A stretch of 31,375 bases of DNA. It comes from an uncultured bacterium. GTDB taxonomy: Bacteria > Bacillota > Clostridia > Lachnospirales > Lachnospiraceae. A program made the position numbers and the translations under genes. The notes beneath the pieces were generated by a model. It was given only the letters and a program-made list of their open reading frames with translations. It had not been told where the DNA came from and ran no database searches. Positions 8,174-15,639 of this stretch are shown piece by piece (position 1 is the stretch's first letter; each line of letters opens with the position of its first letter). Where the stretch lies: the NCBI GenBank assembly GCA_905214875.1, contig CAJMNR010000041.1, positions 1 to 31,375 on the forward strand. The letters run 5' to 3'.

Positions 8174-8202
8174 ATTATAAAGTCTTCCCCTTAAGAAGTC
8201 AA
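8174..8202 (-). promoter_or_regulatory. Promoter of the racemase-adenylase-MBOAT operon
   Basis: On the minus strand TTGACT (8197-8202) and TATAAT (8174-8179) are separated by 17 bases. The -35 hexamer overlaps the stop codon of the upstream ROK kinase gene. The predicted transcript starts near 8167, about 75 bases before the racemase ATG, and no other strong promoter or terminator is seen down to 954, so seven genes are probably co-transcribed. Confidence 0.8.
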
Positions 8203-9080
8203 CCTGCCGAACCTACCATTGCATGCTTTGCAAGTAAAAGCGCACCAAGTATTCCTTGATCCCCTTCACATCCAGGACGCACGATATAGTTCTCTATCTG
8301 GTCTATTTGATCGTTTTTTATATATCCATGTAGTATCTTGATTACTTCCTCACGTATTAATGGCAGCAATTGTTCTTGTTCCATAACCCCGCCTCCTAAA
8401 ACAATACGTTCTGGAGACAATGTCAAAATCAAGTCCGCTATTGCCTGTCCAATATAATTGGCAGTATAGTTCCACGCCACATCCTCTTTCGGTATTTCAA
8501 TTGCCTTCACCTTATATCTAGCTCCAATTGCTCCTCCTGATACAAGGCCTTCCAAACAGTCCTTATGAAATGGGCAGGTACCTTCAAATTCATCACCTTT
8601 TACCCTTTTTACAAACATATGGCCTGCCTCAGGATGCATGACTCCATGAAGCAGCTTTCCATCAACAGCAATTCCCATTCCTACACCAGTTCCGATTGTG
8701 ATATAGACAACGTCTTTGCATCCCTTTGCAGCTCCATATTCCATTTCTCCCAAGCAGGCTCCATTTACATCTGTATCAAATCCGATCGGGCAAGAAAGTT
8801 CTCTCTTAAAGTTTCCACATATATCATAGTTCTGCCACGCAATCTTCGGAGTGCTAGTAATATAACCATATGTACTCTTCTTTTTATCTAATTCAATTGG
8901 ACCAAAACTTCCAATTCCTAATGCCTCAATCTCATGCTGTCTAAAAAATGCAATCATCTCAGGCATCGTATTTTCTGGCATGCACGTTGGTATGACCTTT
9001 CTTTCAATAATGTTTCCAGACTCATCACCAATCGCACACACCATCTTTGTTCCACCCGCTTCTAACGCTCCCAATACCAT
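8199..9080 (-). CDS. ROK-family sugar kinase, probably fructokinase
   Basis: A 293-residue ROK kinase. It shows the phosphate-binding EAGGTK (residues 7-12), the catalytic Asp104 in DTDVNGACLGE, GTGVGMG (about 130-136), and a zinc site made of His154, Cys169, His172 and Cys175 (HMFV...CPFHKDC). This N-terminal pattern and the zinc ligand spacing resemble the fructokinases of the ScrK/YdhR type, which make fructose 6-phosphate from fructose and ATP, rather than glucokinases. Mannose or another hexose remains possible. No sugar transport gene is adjacent. Its 3' end overlaps the promoter of the downstream operon. Confidence 0.88.
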   Translation of the reverse strand: MVLGALEAGGTKMVCAIGDESGNIIERKVIPTCMPENTMPEMIAFFRQHEIEALGIGSFGPIELDKKKSTYGYITSTPKIAWQNYDICGNFKRELSCPIGFDTDVNGACLGEMEYGAAKGCKDVVYITIGTGVGMGIAVDGKLLHGVMHPEAGHMFVKRVKGDEFEGTCPFHKDCLEGLVSGGAIGARYKVKAIEIPKEDVAWNYTANYIGQAIADLILTLSPERIVLGGGVMEQEQLLPLIREEVIKILHGYIKNDQIDQIENYIVRPGCEGDQGILGALLLAKHAMVGSAG

Positions 9081-9161
9081 TCTATCACTCCCAAAACTAT
9101 ACTTTTCAAATAGATAATATTATTTTACCATTATTTTACATATAGTTTCAAGATTATATCA

Positions 9162-10202
9162 TTAATCTACCTCTTTTTTCGTTAACTGCGCTAAATCAAA
9201 AAGGAATTCTTCCACCGCTTCTTCCTTTGTAGCCCATGAAGTCACTAAACGCACACCTGTGTACTGCTCATTTACCTTAGCATCCTCTGAAAATACATAC
9301 TTCTTACTTAATTCTTCTATCACTTCATTTGGGAAGATTGGAAATAGCTGATTGCTACAAGAATCATATAGGAATGGGTAACCAAGCGTATGGATTCCTG
9401 TCTTTAATTTTCTAGCCATTTTGTTTTCCCATTCTCCAATTTTCAAATATAAATTGTCTTTAAATAATACCTCAAACTGAATTCCAAGCAAACGTCCTTT
9501 TGCTAAAAGGCCACCTTTTTGCTTAATTGCATAGCGGATATTTTCTTTCAGTTCATCACGTACGATTACAAGTGCTTCCCCAAATAATGCTCCATTCTTT
9601 GTTCCTCCAATATAGAATGCATCACAGCATTCTGGGTAGTCACATAAAAACATCGTATTATCTTCTACTGTCAATGCACTTGCAAGTCTTGCACCATCAA
9701 CATATAAGTAGAGACCATTTTCTTGACAGCATTCATACAATGCCTTGATCTCACGTTTTAAATAATGTGTTCCTACTTCTGTCGTATTGGAAATATAGAC
9801 AAGTTTTGGTTTTACCATATGCTCATCCTTATGGCGTTCCAAAACAGAAGTAATCATGTCTACGGTAAGTTTTCCATCCATGCTAGGCACTGTAATTACT
9901 TTATGACCTGTCGCTTCAATTGCTCCTGTCTCATGGACAGCTATATGTGCTGTTTCCACAGCGATTACTGCTTCATAAGGGCGTAGGAATGACGATATTG
10001 CAATTATATTCGTCTGAGTTCCGCCTGTTAAAATATGTACATCAACCGTATCACAATTAATCTTTTCTTTAATCGAAGCAATCGCTCGCTCTGTATGTTC
10101 GTCAAGGCTGTAACCAGCGCTCTGATCCTCATTCGTTGCAAACATTTCTTTCAAAATCAATGGATGGGCACCTTCACTATAATCGTTATTAAAACTATAC
10201 AT
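9162..10202 (-). CDS. ltaE: Low-specificity L-threonine aldolase family (PLP enzyme)
   Basis: A 346-residue fold-type I PLP enzyme of the beta-eliminating-lyase/threonine aldolase family. Visible landmarks are GGTQTN (about 60-65) for phosphate binding, the AHIAVHETGAIE segment (85-96) that stacks on the cofactor, YVDGARL with Asp169, and GGTKNGALFGE with the Schiff-base Lys202. The usual reaction is cleavage of L-threonine or L-allo-threonine to glycine and acetaldehyde; related enzymes act on other beta-hydroxy amino acids. GGAGG seven bases before the ATG supports the start. It stands alone between the ROK gene (81 bases downstream) and the ribosomal protein operon terminator. Confidence 0.87.
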   Translation of the reverse strand: MYSFNNDYSEGAHPLILKEMFATNEDQSAGYSLDEHTERAIASIKEKINCDTVDVHILTGGTQTNIIAISSFLRPYEAVIAVETAHIAVHETGAIEATGHKVITVPSMDGKLTVDMITSVLERHKDEHMVKPKLVYISNTTEVGTHYLKREIKALYECCQENGLYLYVDGARLASALTVEDNTMFLCDYPECCDAFYIGGTKNGALFGEALVIVRDELKENIRYAIKQKGGLLAKGRLLGIQFEVLFKDNLYLKIGEWENKMARKLKTGIHTLGYPFLYDSCSNQLFPIFPNEVIEELSKKYVFSEDAKVNEQYTGVRLVTSWATKEEAVEEFLFDLAQLTKKEVD

Positions 10203-10445
10203 AACTATTCCTCCGTTGCTTCTAAGTATTTTTTATACATCCAGTATATTATCATTGGCGGTTTTTGTATAGTATTAGTTTAACGCATTACAGTGGCAAG
10301 TTTTGGCATTGTTAACACTTACTACAAGACTCTTCCATACTTTATATAACTTTTCCTCATTTTGTCTTAATATGTAACTTTTTAACTAACCATTTCGACA
10401 GTCGCCAAGGTAATACAAGCATCACACACCCCGCTTTTTGGGACA
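10203..10445. other. Intergenic region upstream of the threonine aldolase gene
   Basis: About 240 AT-rich bases with no credible gene. It must contain the promoter for the aldolase gene; a possible minus-strand TTGCCA with TAATAC about 16 bases later lies around 10275-10300 but is weak. The right part (about 10395-10440) is less AT-rich and has only short palindromes, such as CGACtGTCG. Confidence 0.5.
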
Positions 10446-10497
10446 TTTTTAAATGTTAGGAAAGAGCTCGACAGAGAAATTTCCTAACATTTAAAAA
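10446..10497. repeat. Dispersed hairpin repeat, copy 1
   Basis: A perfect 18-bp inverted repeat (10446-10463 with 10480-10497) encloses a 16-base loop. The segment CTCGACAGAGAAATTTCCTA plus ACA (10467-10489) recurs with one mismatch at 31288-31310, and a more diverged relative sits at 23741-23770. It directly follows the terminator of the ribosomal protein operon. Confidence 0.75.
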
Positions 10498-10523
10498 ACC
10501 CCATGATACAAAGTACCATGGGG
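10493..10523 (-). terminator. Terminator of the infC-rpmI-rplT operon
   Basis: On the minus strand CCCCATGGTAC and GTATCATGGGG form an 11-bp stem (10499-10523) with one G-U pair and a three-base loop, followed by six T (10498-10493). It lies 22 bases after the rplT stop. Confidence 0.93.
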
Positions 10524-10545
10524 ATAACTAGTCAATTTATAAAAA

Positions 10546-10902
10546 TTAAGCTAATTTAGATTTTGCTAATTCAGCTAATGCAGTGAATCCAGCTGGATCA
10601 TTGATAGCCATTTCAGATAACATTTTTCTGTTAACTTCAACTTCAGCTAATTTTAAACCGTACATAAATTTGCTGTAAGATAAACCGTTCATTCTTGCAG
10701 CAGCGTTGATACGAGCGATCCATAATTGTCTGAATTGACGTTTTCTTTCTTTTCTACCCGCAAATTGAGAAGCCATTGCTCTCATAACAGATTGTTTTGC
10801 TACTCTATATTGTTTAGATCTAGCGCCTCTGTAACCTTTAGCTAGTTTTAAAACTTTTTTATGTCTTCTTTTAGCGTTCATTCCGCCTTTAATTCTTGCC
10901 AT
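10546..10902 (-). CDS. rplT: 50S ribosomal protein L20
   Basis: A 118-residue, Arg/Lys-rich protein starting MARIKGGMNAKRRHKK, with the family core LAKGYRGARSKQYRVAKQSVMRA and LWIARINAAARMNGLSYS. This is full length for L20, which binds 23S rRNA early in 50S assembly. In Firmicutes L20 also represses its own operon by binding the leader upstream of infC, and such a leader is seen at 11749-11919. AGGAGG precedes the ATG. Last gene of infC-rpmI-rplT; a strong terminator follows. Confidence 0.98.
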   Translation of the reverse strand: MARIKGGMNAKRRHKKVLKLAKGYRGARSKQYRVAKQSVMRAMASQFAGRKERKRQFRQLWIARINAAARMNGLSYSKFMYGLKLAEVEVNRKMLSEMAINDPAGFTALAELAKSKLA

Positions 10903-10931
10903 TGTTTATTTCCCTCCTTATTTACTTAATC

Positions 10932-11129
10932 CTAAAGATAAGGTAAAATTTTCTTCATGTTTTTTACGTTAGTTGCATCAACAGTTGTAGATTTTCTAAG
11001 ATTTCTTTTTCTCTTAGTAGTCTTTTTAGTTAAGATATGGCTTTTATAAGCTTTCATTCTTTTTAATTTACCTGTACCTGTTTTTTTGAAACGTTTCGCA
11101 GCAGCTCTGCTTGTTTTAATTTTTGGCAT
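10932..11129 (-). CDS. rpmI: 50S ribosomal protein L35
   Basis: A 65-residue basic protein, MPKIKTSRAAAKRFKKTGTG at the N-terminus, which is the standard L35 signature, with the usual length. It lies 29 bases upstream of rplT and 75 bases downstream of infC in the conserved infC-rpmI-rplT order. An AAGGAGG ribosome site precedes the ATG. Confidence 0.98.
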   Translation of the reverse strand: MPKIKTSRAAAKRFKKTGTGKLKRMKAYKSHILTKKTTKRKRNLRKSTTVDATNVKNMKKILPYL

Positions 11130-11204
11130 GTTATTTCCTCCTTGATTAAGTTAATCAACATTTTGTTGGTTTAGCTAATTTATCAGTAACTTAAATGCTA
11201 CTTT

Positions 11205-11711
11205 TTATTTCTTTTCAGTAAGAACCATGATCATGCTTCTACCTTCTAGCTTAGCCGGCTTTTCAATAATCGCAACATCTTCTAATTTTGAGAAAAATGT
11301 ATCTAGAATCTGTTTGTTTGTTCCCATATGAGCCATTTCTCTACCACGGAAACGAAGCACTACTTTAACCTTGTCACCTTTAGAAAGGAACTTTCTAGCT
11401 TGGTTCGCTTTCGTATTAAGGTCGTTTTGATCAATGTTTGGAGATAAACGAAGTTCTTTTACATCAGTTATCTTTTGCTTTTTCTTCGCTTCTTTCTCTT
11501 TACGAGCCTGTTCGTATTTGAACTTACCGTAGTCTGTAAGTTTACATACAGGTGGTTTTGCATTTGGAGAAATCTTTACTAAGTCAAGATTTGCTTCCCT
11601 AGCAAGTTTCATTGCCTCTTTTGCGGACATAATGCCCCTTTGTTCACCGTCTTCACCGATAAGACGAACTTCTCTGTCTCTAATTTGCTCATTAATCATT
11701 AAATCGCTAAT
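11205..11711 (-). CDS. infC: Translation initiation factor IF-3 (AUU start)
   Basis: A 168-residue IF-3: N-terminal domain with INEQIRDREVRLIGEDGEQ, the linker rich in Lys/Glu (YEQARKEKEAKKKQK), and the C-terminal domain with VKVVLRFRGREMAHM. IF-3 binds the 30S subunit and proofreads the start codon. The start is set at ATT (11711-11709) because GGAGGTG lies seven bases before it; the ATG four codons later (11699) is too far from that site, and the frame upstream runs into the attenuator hairpin. AUU is the classic autoregulated start of infC, since IF-3 discriminates against it. Expression is probably also controlled by L20 through the leader at 11749-11919. Confidence 0.95.
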   Translation of the reverse strand: MSDLMINEQIRDREVRLIGEDGEQRGIMSAKEAMKLAREANLDLVKISPNAKPPVCKLTDYGKFKYEQARKEKEAKKKQKITDVKELRLSPNIDQNDLNTKANQARKFLSKGDKVKVVLRFRGREMAHMGTNKQILDTFFSKLEDVAIIEKPAKLEGRSMIMVLTEKK

Positions 11712-11748
11712 AGTACTGCACCTCCATATAGGTTGATTATTCTTCGAT

Positions 11749-11919
11749 AAAAAAACGTGGATAGTAAAGCCTATCCACGTCCAAGTTCTATCATATAATA
11801 AAAGCAATTACTGCTTCTACTAACTATTCTTGTATTGACCCAAGTCACTTATGTTCGTGCTAAGGTGAGAGTGGATACTCTACTTTGTTTCTTTATACTG
11901 AGCGTTTTTCGCTCACAAC
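11749..11919 (-). ncRNA. L20-type ribosomal protein leader with attenuator
   Basis: The 5' untranslated region of infC, from the promoter start (~11919) to the attenuator. On the minus strand it holds ACTCTCACCTTAGCACG and CTTGGGTCAATAC, sequence elements I recognise from the L20 leader family (Rfam RF00558), and GAGCGAAAAACGCTC near the 5' end. It ends in a terminator hairpin, ACGTGGATAG with CTATCCACGT (11755-11780) followed by seven T (11755-11749). Expected logic: excess L20 stabilises the terminator and shuts off infC-rpmI-rplT. The family call is from memory of motifs, not from a covariance search. Confidence 0.82.
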
Positions 11920-11925
11920 AAATTG

Positions 11926-11954
11926 ATTGTAGCATAGATCTCAAATTAAGTCAA
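11926..11954 (-). promoter_or_regulatory. Promoter of infC-rpmI-rplT
   Basis: TTGACT (11949-11954) and TACAAT (11926-11931) on the minus strand are 17 bases apart, directly after the thrS stop codon (11980). This lets the ribosomal protein operon be transcribed independently of thrS. Confidence 0.82.
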
Positions 11955-11979
11955 GTATTTTTCGCTAAGATATTTTGTC

Positions 11980-13944
11980 TTATTTTGACTCTTCTTGTAC
12001 TTCAATTTTACGAATTTCTTTTGTTCTGATTTCTTTGCAAATTTCATTTACAAATGTATCAAGTGGTTTTTGACCTTCGTCTCCAAGGTAACGGCTTCTT
12101 ACAGAAACTAATCCTTGTTCTTCTTCATTTTGTCCTACAACTAACATGTAAGGCACACGGTTTAAGCGAGTCTCACGAATCTTATAACCGATTTTCTCTG
12201 CACGGTTATCAACACTTACACGAACGCCGTTAGCTTTTAATTCTGCTGCCACTTTGTCTGCATAGTCATGATATTTTTCAGAAATAGGAAGAACACGTAC
12301 TTGTTCTGGACATAACCATGTTGGGAATAAACCAGCATATTTTTCAATTAACCATGCAAGTGTTCTTTCATAGCATCCCATAGAAGTTCTGTGAATGATG
12401 TAAGGACGTTTCTTTTCGCCTTTTTCATCGATATAGTACATATCGAATTGTTCAGCGATTGCACAGTCTAATTGGATTGTGATCATTGTATCTTCTTTTC
12501 CGTAAACGTTTTTCGCTTGGATATCAATCTTAGGACCGTAGAATGCAGCTTCACCATCTGCTTCTGTAAATGATACACCAGCTTCAGTTAAGATTTCACG
12601 AATTGCACCTTGAGTAGATTCCCAATATTCAGTATCTCCAAGATATTTTTCTTTATTCTCTGGATCCCATTTACTTAAACGGTAAGTTACGTCTTCTTCA
12701 ACACCTAAAGTTTTTAAGCAGTGTCTTGCAAGATCAAGACATCCTTTTAATTCCTGATGTGTTTGGTCCGGTCTTACGATTAAGTGACCTTCTGAGATTG
12801 TAAACTGTCTTACACGAGTTAATCCATGCATTTCGCCTGAATCTTCATTTCTAAATAAAGTAGAAGTTTCACCATAACGAATTGGTAAGTCACGGTAAGA
12901 TTTTTGACTTGCTTTGTATACAAAGTATTGGAATGGACATGTCATTGGACGAAGTGCAAATACTTCTTTATCTTTTTCTTCATCACCTAATACGAACATA
13001 CCATCTTTGTAGTGATCCCAGTGACCTGAGATTTTATATAAATCACTCTTAGCCATTAATGGAGTCTTAGTTCTTACATAGCCCCATTCATTATCTTCAA
13101 GATCTTCAATCCATCTTTGTAATGTTTGGATGATCTTTACACCGTTTGGCATTAATAATGGAAGACCTTGTCCAATAACATCTACAGTTGTGAATAATTC
13201 CATTTCACGACCTAACTTATTGTGGTCACGTTTTTTGATATCTTCTAAATGTTCAAGGTATGCATCAAGATCTGCTTTTTTCGCAAATGCTGTACCGTAG
13301 ATTCTTGCAAGCATCTTGTTCTTTTCGGAACCTCTCCAGTAAGCACCTGAAGAAGAGATTAACTTAAATGCTTTTAAAGGTTTTGTACTCATTAAGTGAG
13401 GACCTGCACAAAGGTCTGTGAAATCGCCTTGTGTATAGAAGCTGATTGTTTCACCTTCTGGAAGGTCTTCGATTAATTCCACTTTGTAGTCTTCGCCTTT
13501 TTCCTTCATTAACGCAATTGCTTCTTCTCTAGGAAGTGTAAATCTTTCGATTTTAGCTCCTTCTTTGATGATTTTCTTCATTTCTTTTTCAATAGCATCA
13601 AGATCGGAACGACTGAAAGATTCATGATCGAAATCATAGTAGAATCCAGTGTCAATGCTTGGTCCAATTGCTAATTTTGCTTCTGGGTAAAGGCGTTTTA
13701 CAGCTTCTGCTAAAACGTGGGATGCTGTATGACGGTAAGCAGCTTTACCACCTTCATCATTAAATGTTAATATGCTAAGTTCGCAGTCTTCGTTAACGAT
13801 ATCTCTAAGGTCTACAACTTCACCGTTTACTTCACCGGCACATGCCATTCTTGCTAATCCTTCACTGATGTCAGCTGCGATATCATACACTGACATTGGT
13901 TGGCTGTATTCTTTTACAGAACCATCTTTTAATGTAATCTTCAT
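11980..13944 (-). CDS. thrS: Threonyl-tRNA synthetase
   Basis: A 654-residue class II synthetase. The order is TGS domain (about 1-60), editing domain with HTASHVLAEAV and the CAGPH motif, catalytic core with motif-2 TLFRNEDSGEMHGLTRVRQF and zinc-site Cys in RPMTCPFQ, motif 3, then the anticodon-binding domain (VRVLPISEKYHDYA onwards). It charges tRNA-Thr and edits mischarged Ser. The start is placed at the ATG at 13944 (MKITLKDGSV), nine bases after AAAGGAG; an in-frame TTG at 13965 lies upstream of that site and is unlikely. The zinc-site block reads MTCPFQ rather than the more common MNCPHH. A threonine T-box precedes it. Gene order thrS-infC-rpmI-rplT is conserved in many bacteria. Confidence 0.97.
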   Translation of the reverse strand: MKITLKDGSVKEYSQPMSVYDIAADISEGLARMACAGEVNGEVVDLRDIVNEDCELSILTFNDEGGKAAYRHTASHVLAEAVKRLYPEAKLAIGPSIDTGFYYDFDHESFSRSDLDAIEKEMKKIIKEGAKIERFTLPREEAIALMKEKGEDYKVELIEDLPEGETISFYTQGDFTDLCAGPHLMSTKPLKAFKLISSSGAYWRGSEKNKMLARIYGTAFAKKADLDAYLEHLEDIKKRDHNKLGREMELFTTVDVIGQGLPLLMPNGVKIIQTLQRWIEDLEDNEWGYVRTKTPLMAKSDLYKISGHWDHYKDGMFVLGDEEKDKEVFALRPMTCPFQYFVYKASQKSYRDLPIRYGETSTLFRNEDSGEMHGLTRVRQFTISEGHLIVRPDQTHQELKGCLDLARHCLKTLGVEEDVTYRLSKWDPENKEKYLGDTEYWESTQGAIREILTEAGVSFTEADGEAAFYGPKIDIQAKNVYGKEDTMITIQLDCAIAEQFDMYYIDEKGEKKRPYIIHRTSMGCYERTLAWLIEKYAGLFPTWLCPEQVRVLPISEKYHDYADKVAAELKANGVRVSVDNRAEKIGYKIRETRLNRVPYMLVVGQNEEEQGLVSVRSRYLGDEGQKPLDTFVNEICKEIRTKEIRKIEVQEESK

Positions 13945-14060
13945 TATAAATATCTCCTTTTCCAATCTATTAATAAAATAAGTAATAAGCCAAAATTCTA
14001 AGCTCTTTCATCCAAAACCCAGCGCCAAATACCGTCAGCACTAAGAAATTTCCTGTGAAT

Positions 14061-14305
14061 AAAAAAATCGCCCTCTTTTGACTCACTTTAAGTCAAAAGG
14101 GACGAGTATAATTTCTCGCGGTTCCACCCTAATTGAAAATCATATGATTTTCCAGCTTCATTCATGATTATAACGGAATCACCGGACCGTATTAGGGCCA
14201 CTCCGAGGTAGTTTTCAAAGGTTTCCTGATAAGATGCTCACAGCCTAGACATCTCTCTCTGAGATCATTTCACATTTTACTCTTCTCATCAACGTGTTTT
14301 ACTAC
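14061..14305 (-). ncRNA. T-box leader (threonine) upstream of thrS
   Basis: The minus-strand leader carries the T-box core AGGGTGGAACCGCG (14130-14117). The pairing element reads TGGA (14126-14123), which suits a tRNA with U at the discriminator base, as in Firmicute tRNA-Thr. Stem I spans about 14300-14190. The specifier region reads AAAACTACCTC: ACT (14212-14210) followed by A is the better placed threonine codon, and ACC (14209-14207) overlaps the same loop. It ends in a terminator whose stem, CCCTTTTGACT with AGTCAAAAGAGGG, is followed by TTTTTTT (14101-14061). Uncharged tRNA-Thr should favour the antiterminator and switch thrS on. Confidence 0.95.
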
Positions 14306-14310
14306 TTGTG

Positions 14311-14338
14311 ATTATATCATGTCGACCTTATTTGTCAA
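14311..14338 (-). promoter_or_regulatory. Promoter of the thrS T-box transcript
   Basis: TTGACA (14333-14338) and TATAAT (14311-14316) on the minus strand, both perfect consensus, with a 16-base spacer. The start site falls near 14305, at the 5' end of the T-box. The segment 14340-14396 between this promoter and the preceding operon shows no obvious terminator. Confidence 0.9.
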
Positions 14339-14396
14339 GAAATAAAATTATTCCACAATTGTCTTAAATTTATATAGTATTATTCCCCAAACAAGA

Positions 14397-14858
14397 CTAG
14401 TTATCCACGTCAATTTCAAAATATTTTTCTAAAATTTCTGCACACTCACGAACGATTTCTACACAAGGGCGCTTCTGATAATATTCTTTCGTTCTCGCTT
14501 CAGGTCTCGTTTCCGTATTCTCTTTCAAATCAAGTCCCAATAACTCACGACAGACAATGGTATGATTCTTCTCTTTGAACTCTTTGGCAAGCTGTTGAAC
14601 AACATCATAGTTATGCTTCTTTCCTTCAACATCTTTTCCTTCCGTCGTTCCCGTTTCCAAACCTGCTACCATGAACATACCGGATACTGCGCCACATACT
14701 TCACGCATTCTTCCCATTCCTCCACCAAATGAGCTACTGACCTTTAATGCTGTTTCCTGATCAAAACCATAATAATCCGCGAATGCTGTAAATACAGATT
14801 GACTGCAATTGAATCCCTCATTAAACAACTCTACTGCTTTTTCACTTCTTTTTCCCAT
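14397..14858 (-). CDS. C_GCAxxG_C_C family protein
   Basis: A 153-residue soluble protein with the spaced cysteines that define the C_GCAxxG_C_C family: Cys18 (FNCSQSV), Cys55 in CGAVSG, Cys103 (CRELLG), and Cys132 and Cys139 near the end. A glycine-rich SSFGGGMGRM precedes the second Cys. Members are widespread in anaerobes and are thought to be redox or metal-binding proteins; the biochemical role is not established. It is the last of three genes running from the glycosyltransferase, 15 bases after the YdcF gene. ATG preceded by AAGGAGAG. Confidence 0.92.
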   Translation of the reverse strand: MGKRSEKAVELFNEGFNCSQSVFTAFADYYGFDQETALKVSSSFGGGMGRMREVCGAVSGMFMVAGLETGTTEGKDVEGKKHNYDVVQQLAKEFKEKNHTIVCRELLGLDLKENTETRPEARTKEYYQKRPCVEIVRECAEILEKYFEIDVDN

Positions 14859-14873
14859 GGTTGTTATCTCTCC

Positions 14874-15629
14874 TTATATTTGGCCTGCTAACTTATATTT
14901 CATAACTGCAAGACCTTCTCTTACGTAATAGCTAAATGCTAAAATCTTATCTGTCGGTGCAGCAATTCCACTCACGTTGGCAAGCCCCTGTTTCTGGGCA
15001 ATCCTCATTGCTCGATACAAGTGGAAGGAATTTGTTACAATCGCCACACTGGCTGAATCATCCTTTATAATCTCACGGCTGAACTGGATATTCTGATCCG
15101 TGTTGATAGACGCCTCTTCTTTTATAATGCGCTCTTTCTCAATGCCTTTATTAATAAGGTATTCTTCCATCGCCTGTGCTTCTGTAACATCTTCTCCTGT
15201 CCCTTTGCCCCCGGACACGATGAACTTCGTATTCTTATGGTCCTTTCCATATTCATACGCTGCATCTAACCTCTTAGCCAATGACTTCGTCACCCTAGTG
15301 CCATCAATTCTTGCGCCTAATACAATTACATATGATACTTCCTCTTTTGGCATATCATGACTAGATCTAACAATCAACGCTTCTACATAACCAAAGACTG
15401 CTGCTCCTAAGACTACTAAAATCAATACTATGACTTTAAACACCATCGGAATATGAATCTCGTGTTTATGAAGTTGGTCGATTCCAAATGTCACTCCTAA
15501 AAGGAATACCCCTACAGCAAGCCAAAGAAATGAAAAAGAACTAGAAATTCCCGCGTAACAGATACACACGATAAAATAAAGTAAGCTAGCCACTCCTAAT
15601 ACTGCAATGACAGCACTAATAATACTCAT
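14874..15629 (-). CDS. YdcF/SanA family membrane protein (DUF218)
   Basis: A 251-residue protein with three N-terminal membrane segments (about 4-26, 32-50 and 62-84) and a C-terminal DUF218 domain. The domain shows YVIVLGARIDG (100-110), the FIVSGGKG loop, ASINTDQNIQFS and VTNSFHLYRA. Proteins of this family (YdcF, SanA, ElyC) act at the cell envelope; SanA and ElyC affect envelope integrity and peptidoglycan precursor balance in E. coli, but the reaction is unknown. It sits 10 bases after the glycosyltransferase gene, which suits an envelope role. Confidence 0.9.
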   Translation of the reverse strand: MSIISAVIAVLGVASLLYFIVCICYAGISSSFSFLWLAVGVFLLGVTFGIDQLHKHEIHIPMVFKVIVLILVVLGAAVFGYVEALIVRSSHDMPKEEVSYVIVLGARIDGTRVTKSLAKRLDAAYEYGKDHKNTKFIVSGGKGTGEDVTEAQAMEEYLINKGIEKERIIKEEASINTDQNIQFSREIIKDDSASVAIVTNSFHLYRAMRIAQKQGLANVSGIAAPTDKILAFSYYVREGLAVMKYKLAGQI

Positions 15630-15639
15630 TCCTCTCCTC

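Noticed and set aside
10446..10497. Phage attachment site or IS end
   Set aside because: No integrase, transposase or target duplication is visible near the repeat; a hairpin repeat is the simpler reading.
11205..11807. Extended infC start at 11807
   Set aside because: The extra 32 codons run through the attenuator hairpin; the ribosome site and family alignment place the start at the ATT at 11711.
13945..13965. Upstream TTG start for thrS
   Set aside because: The added seven codons cover the ribosome binding site itself.
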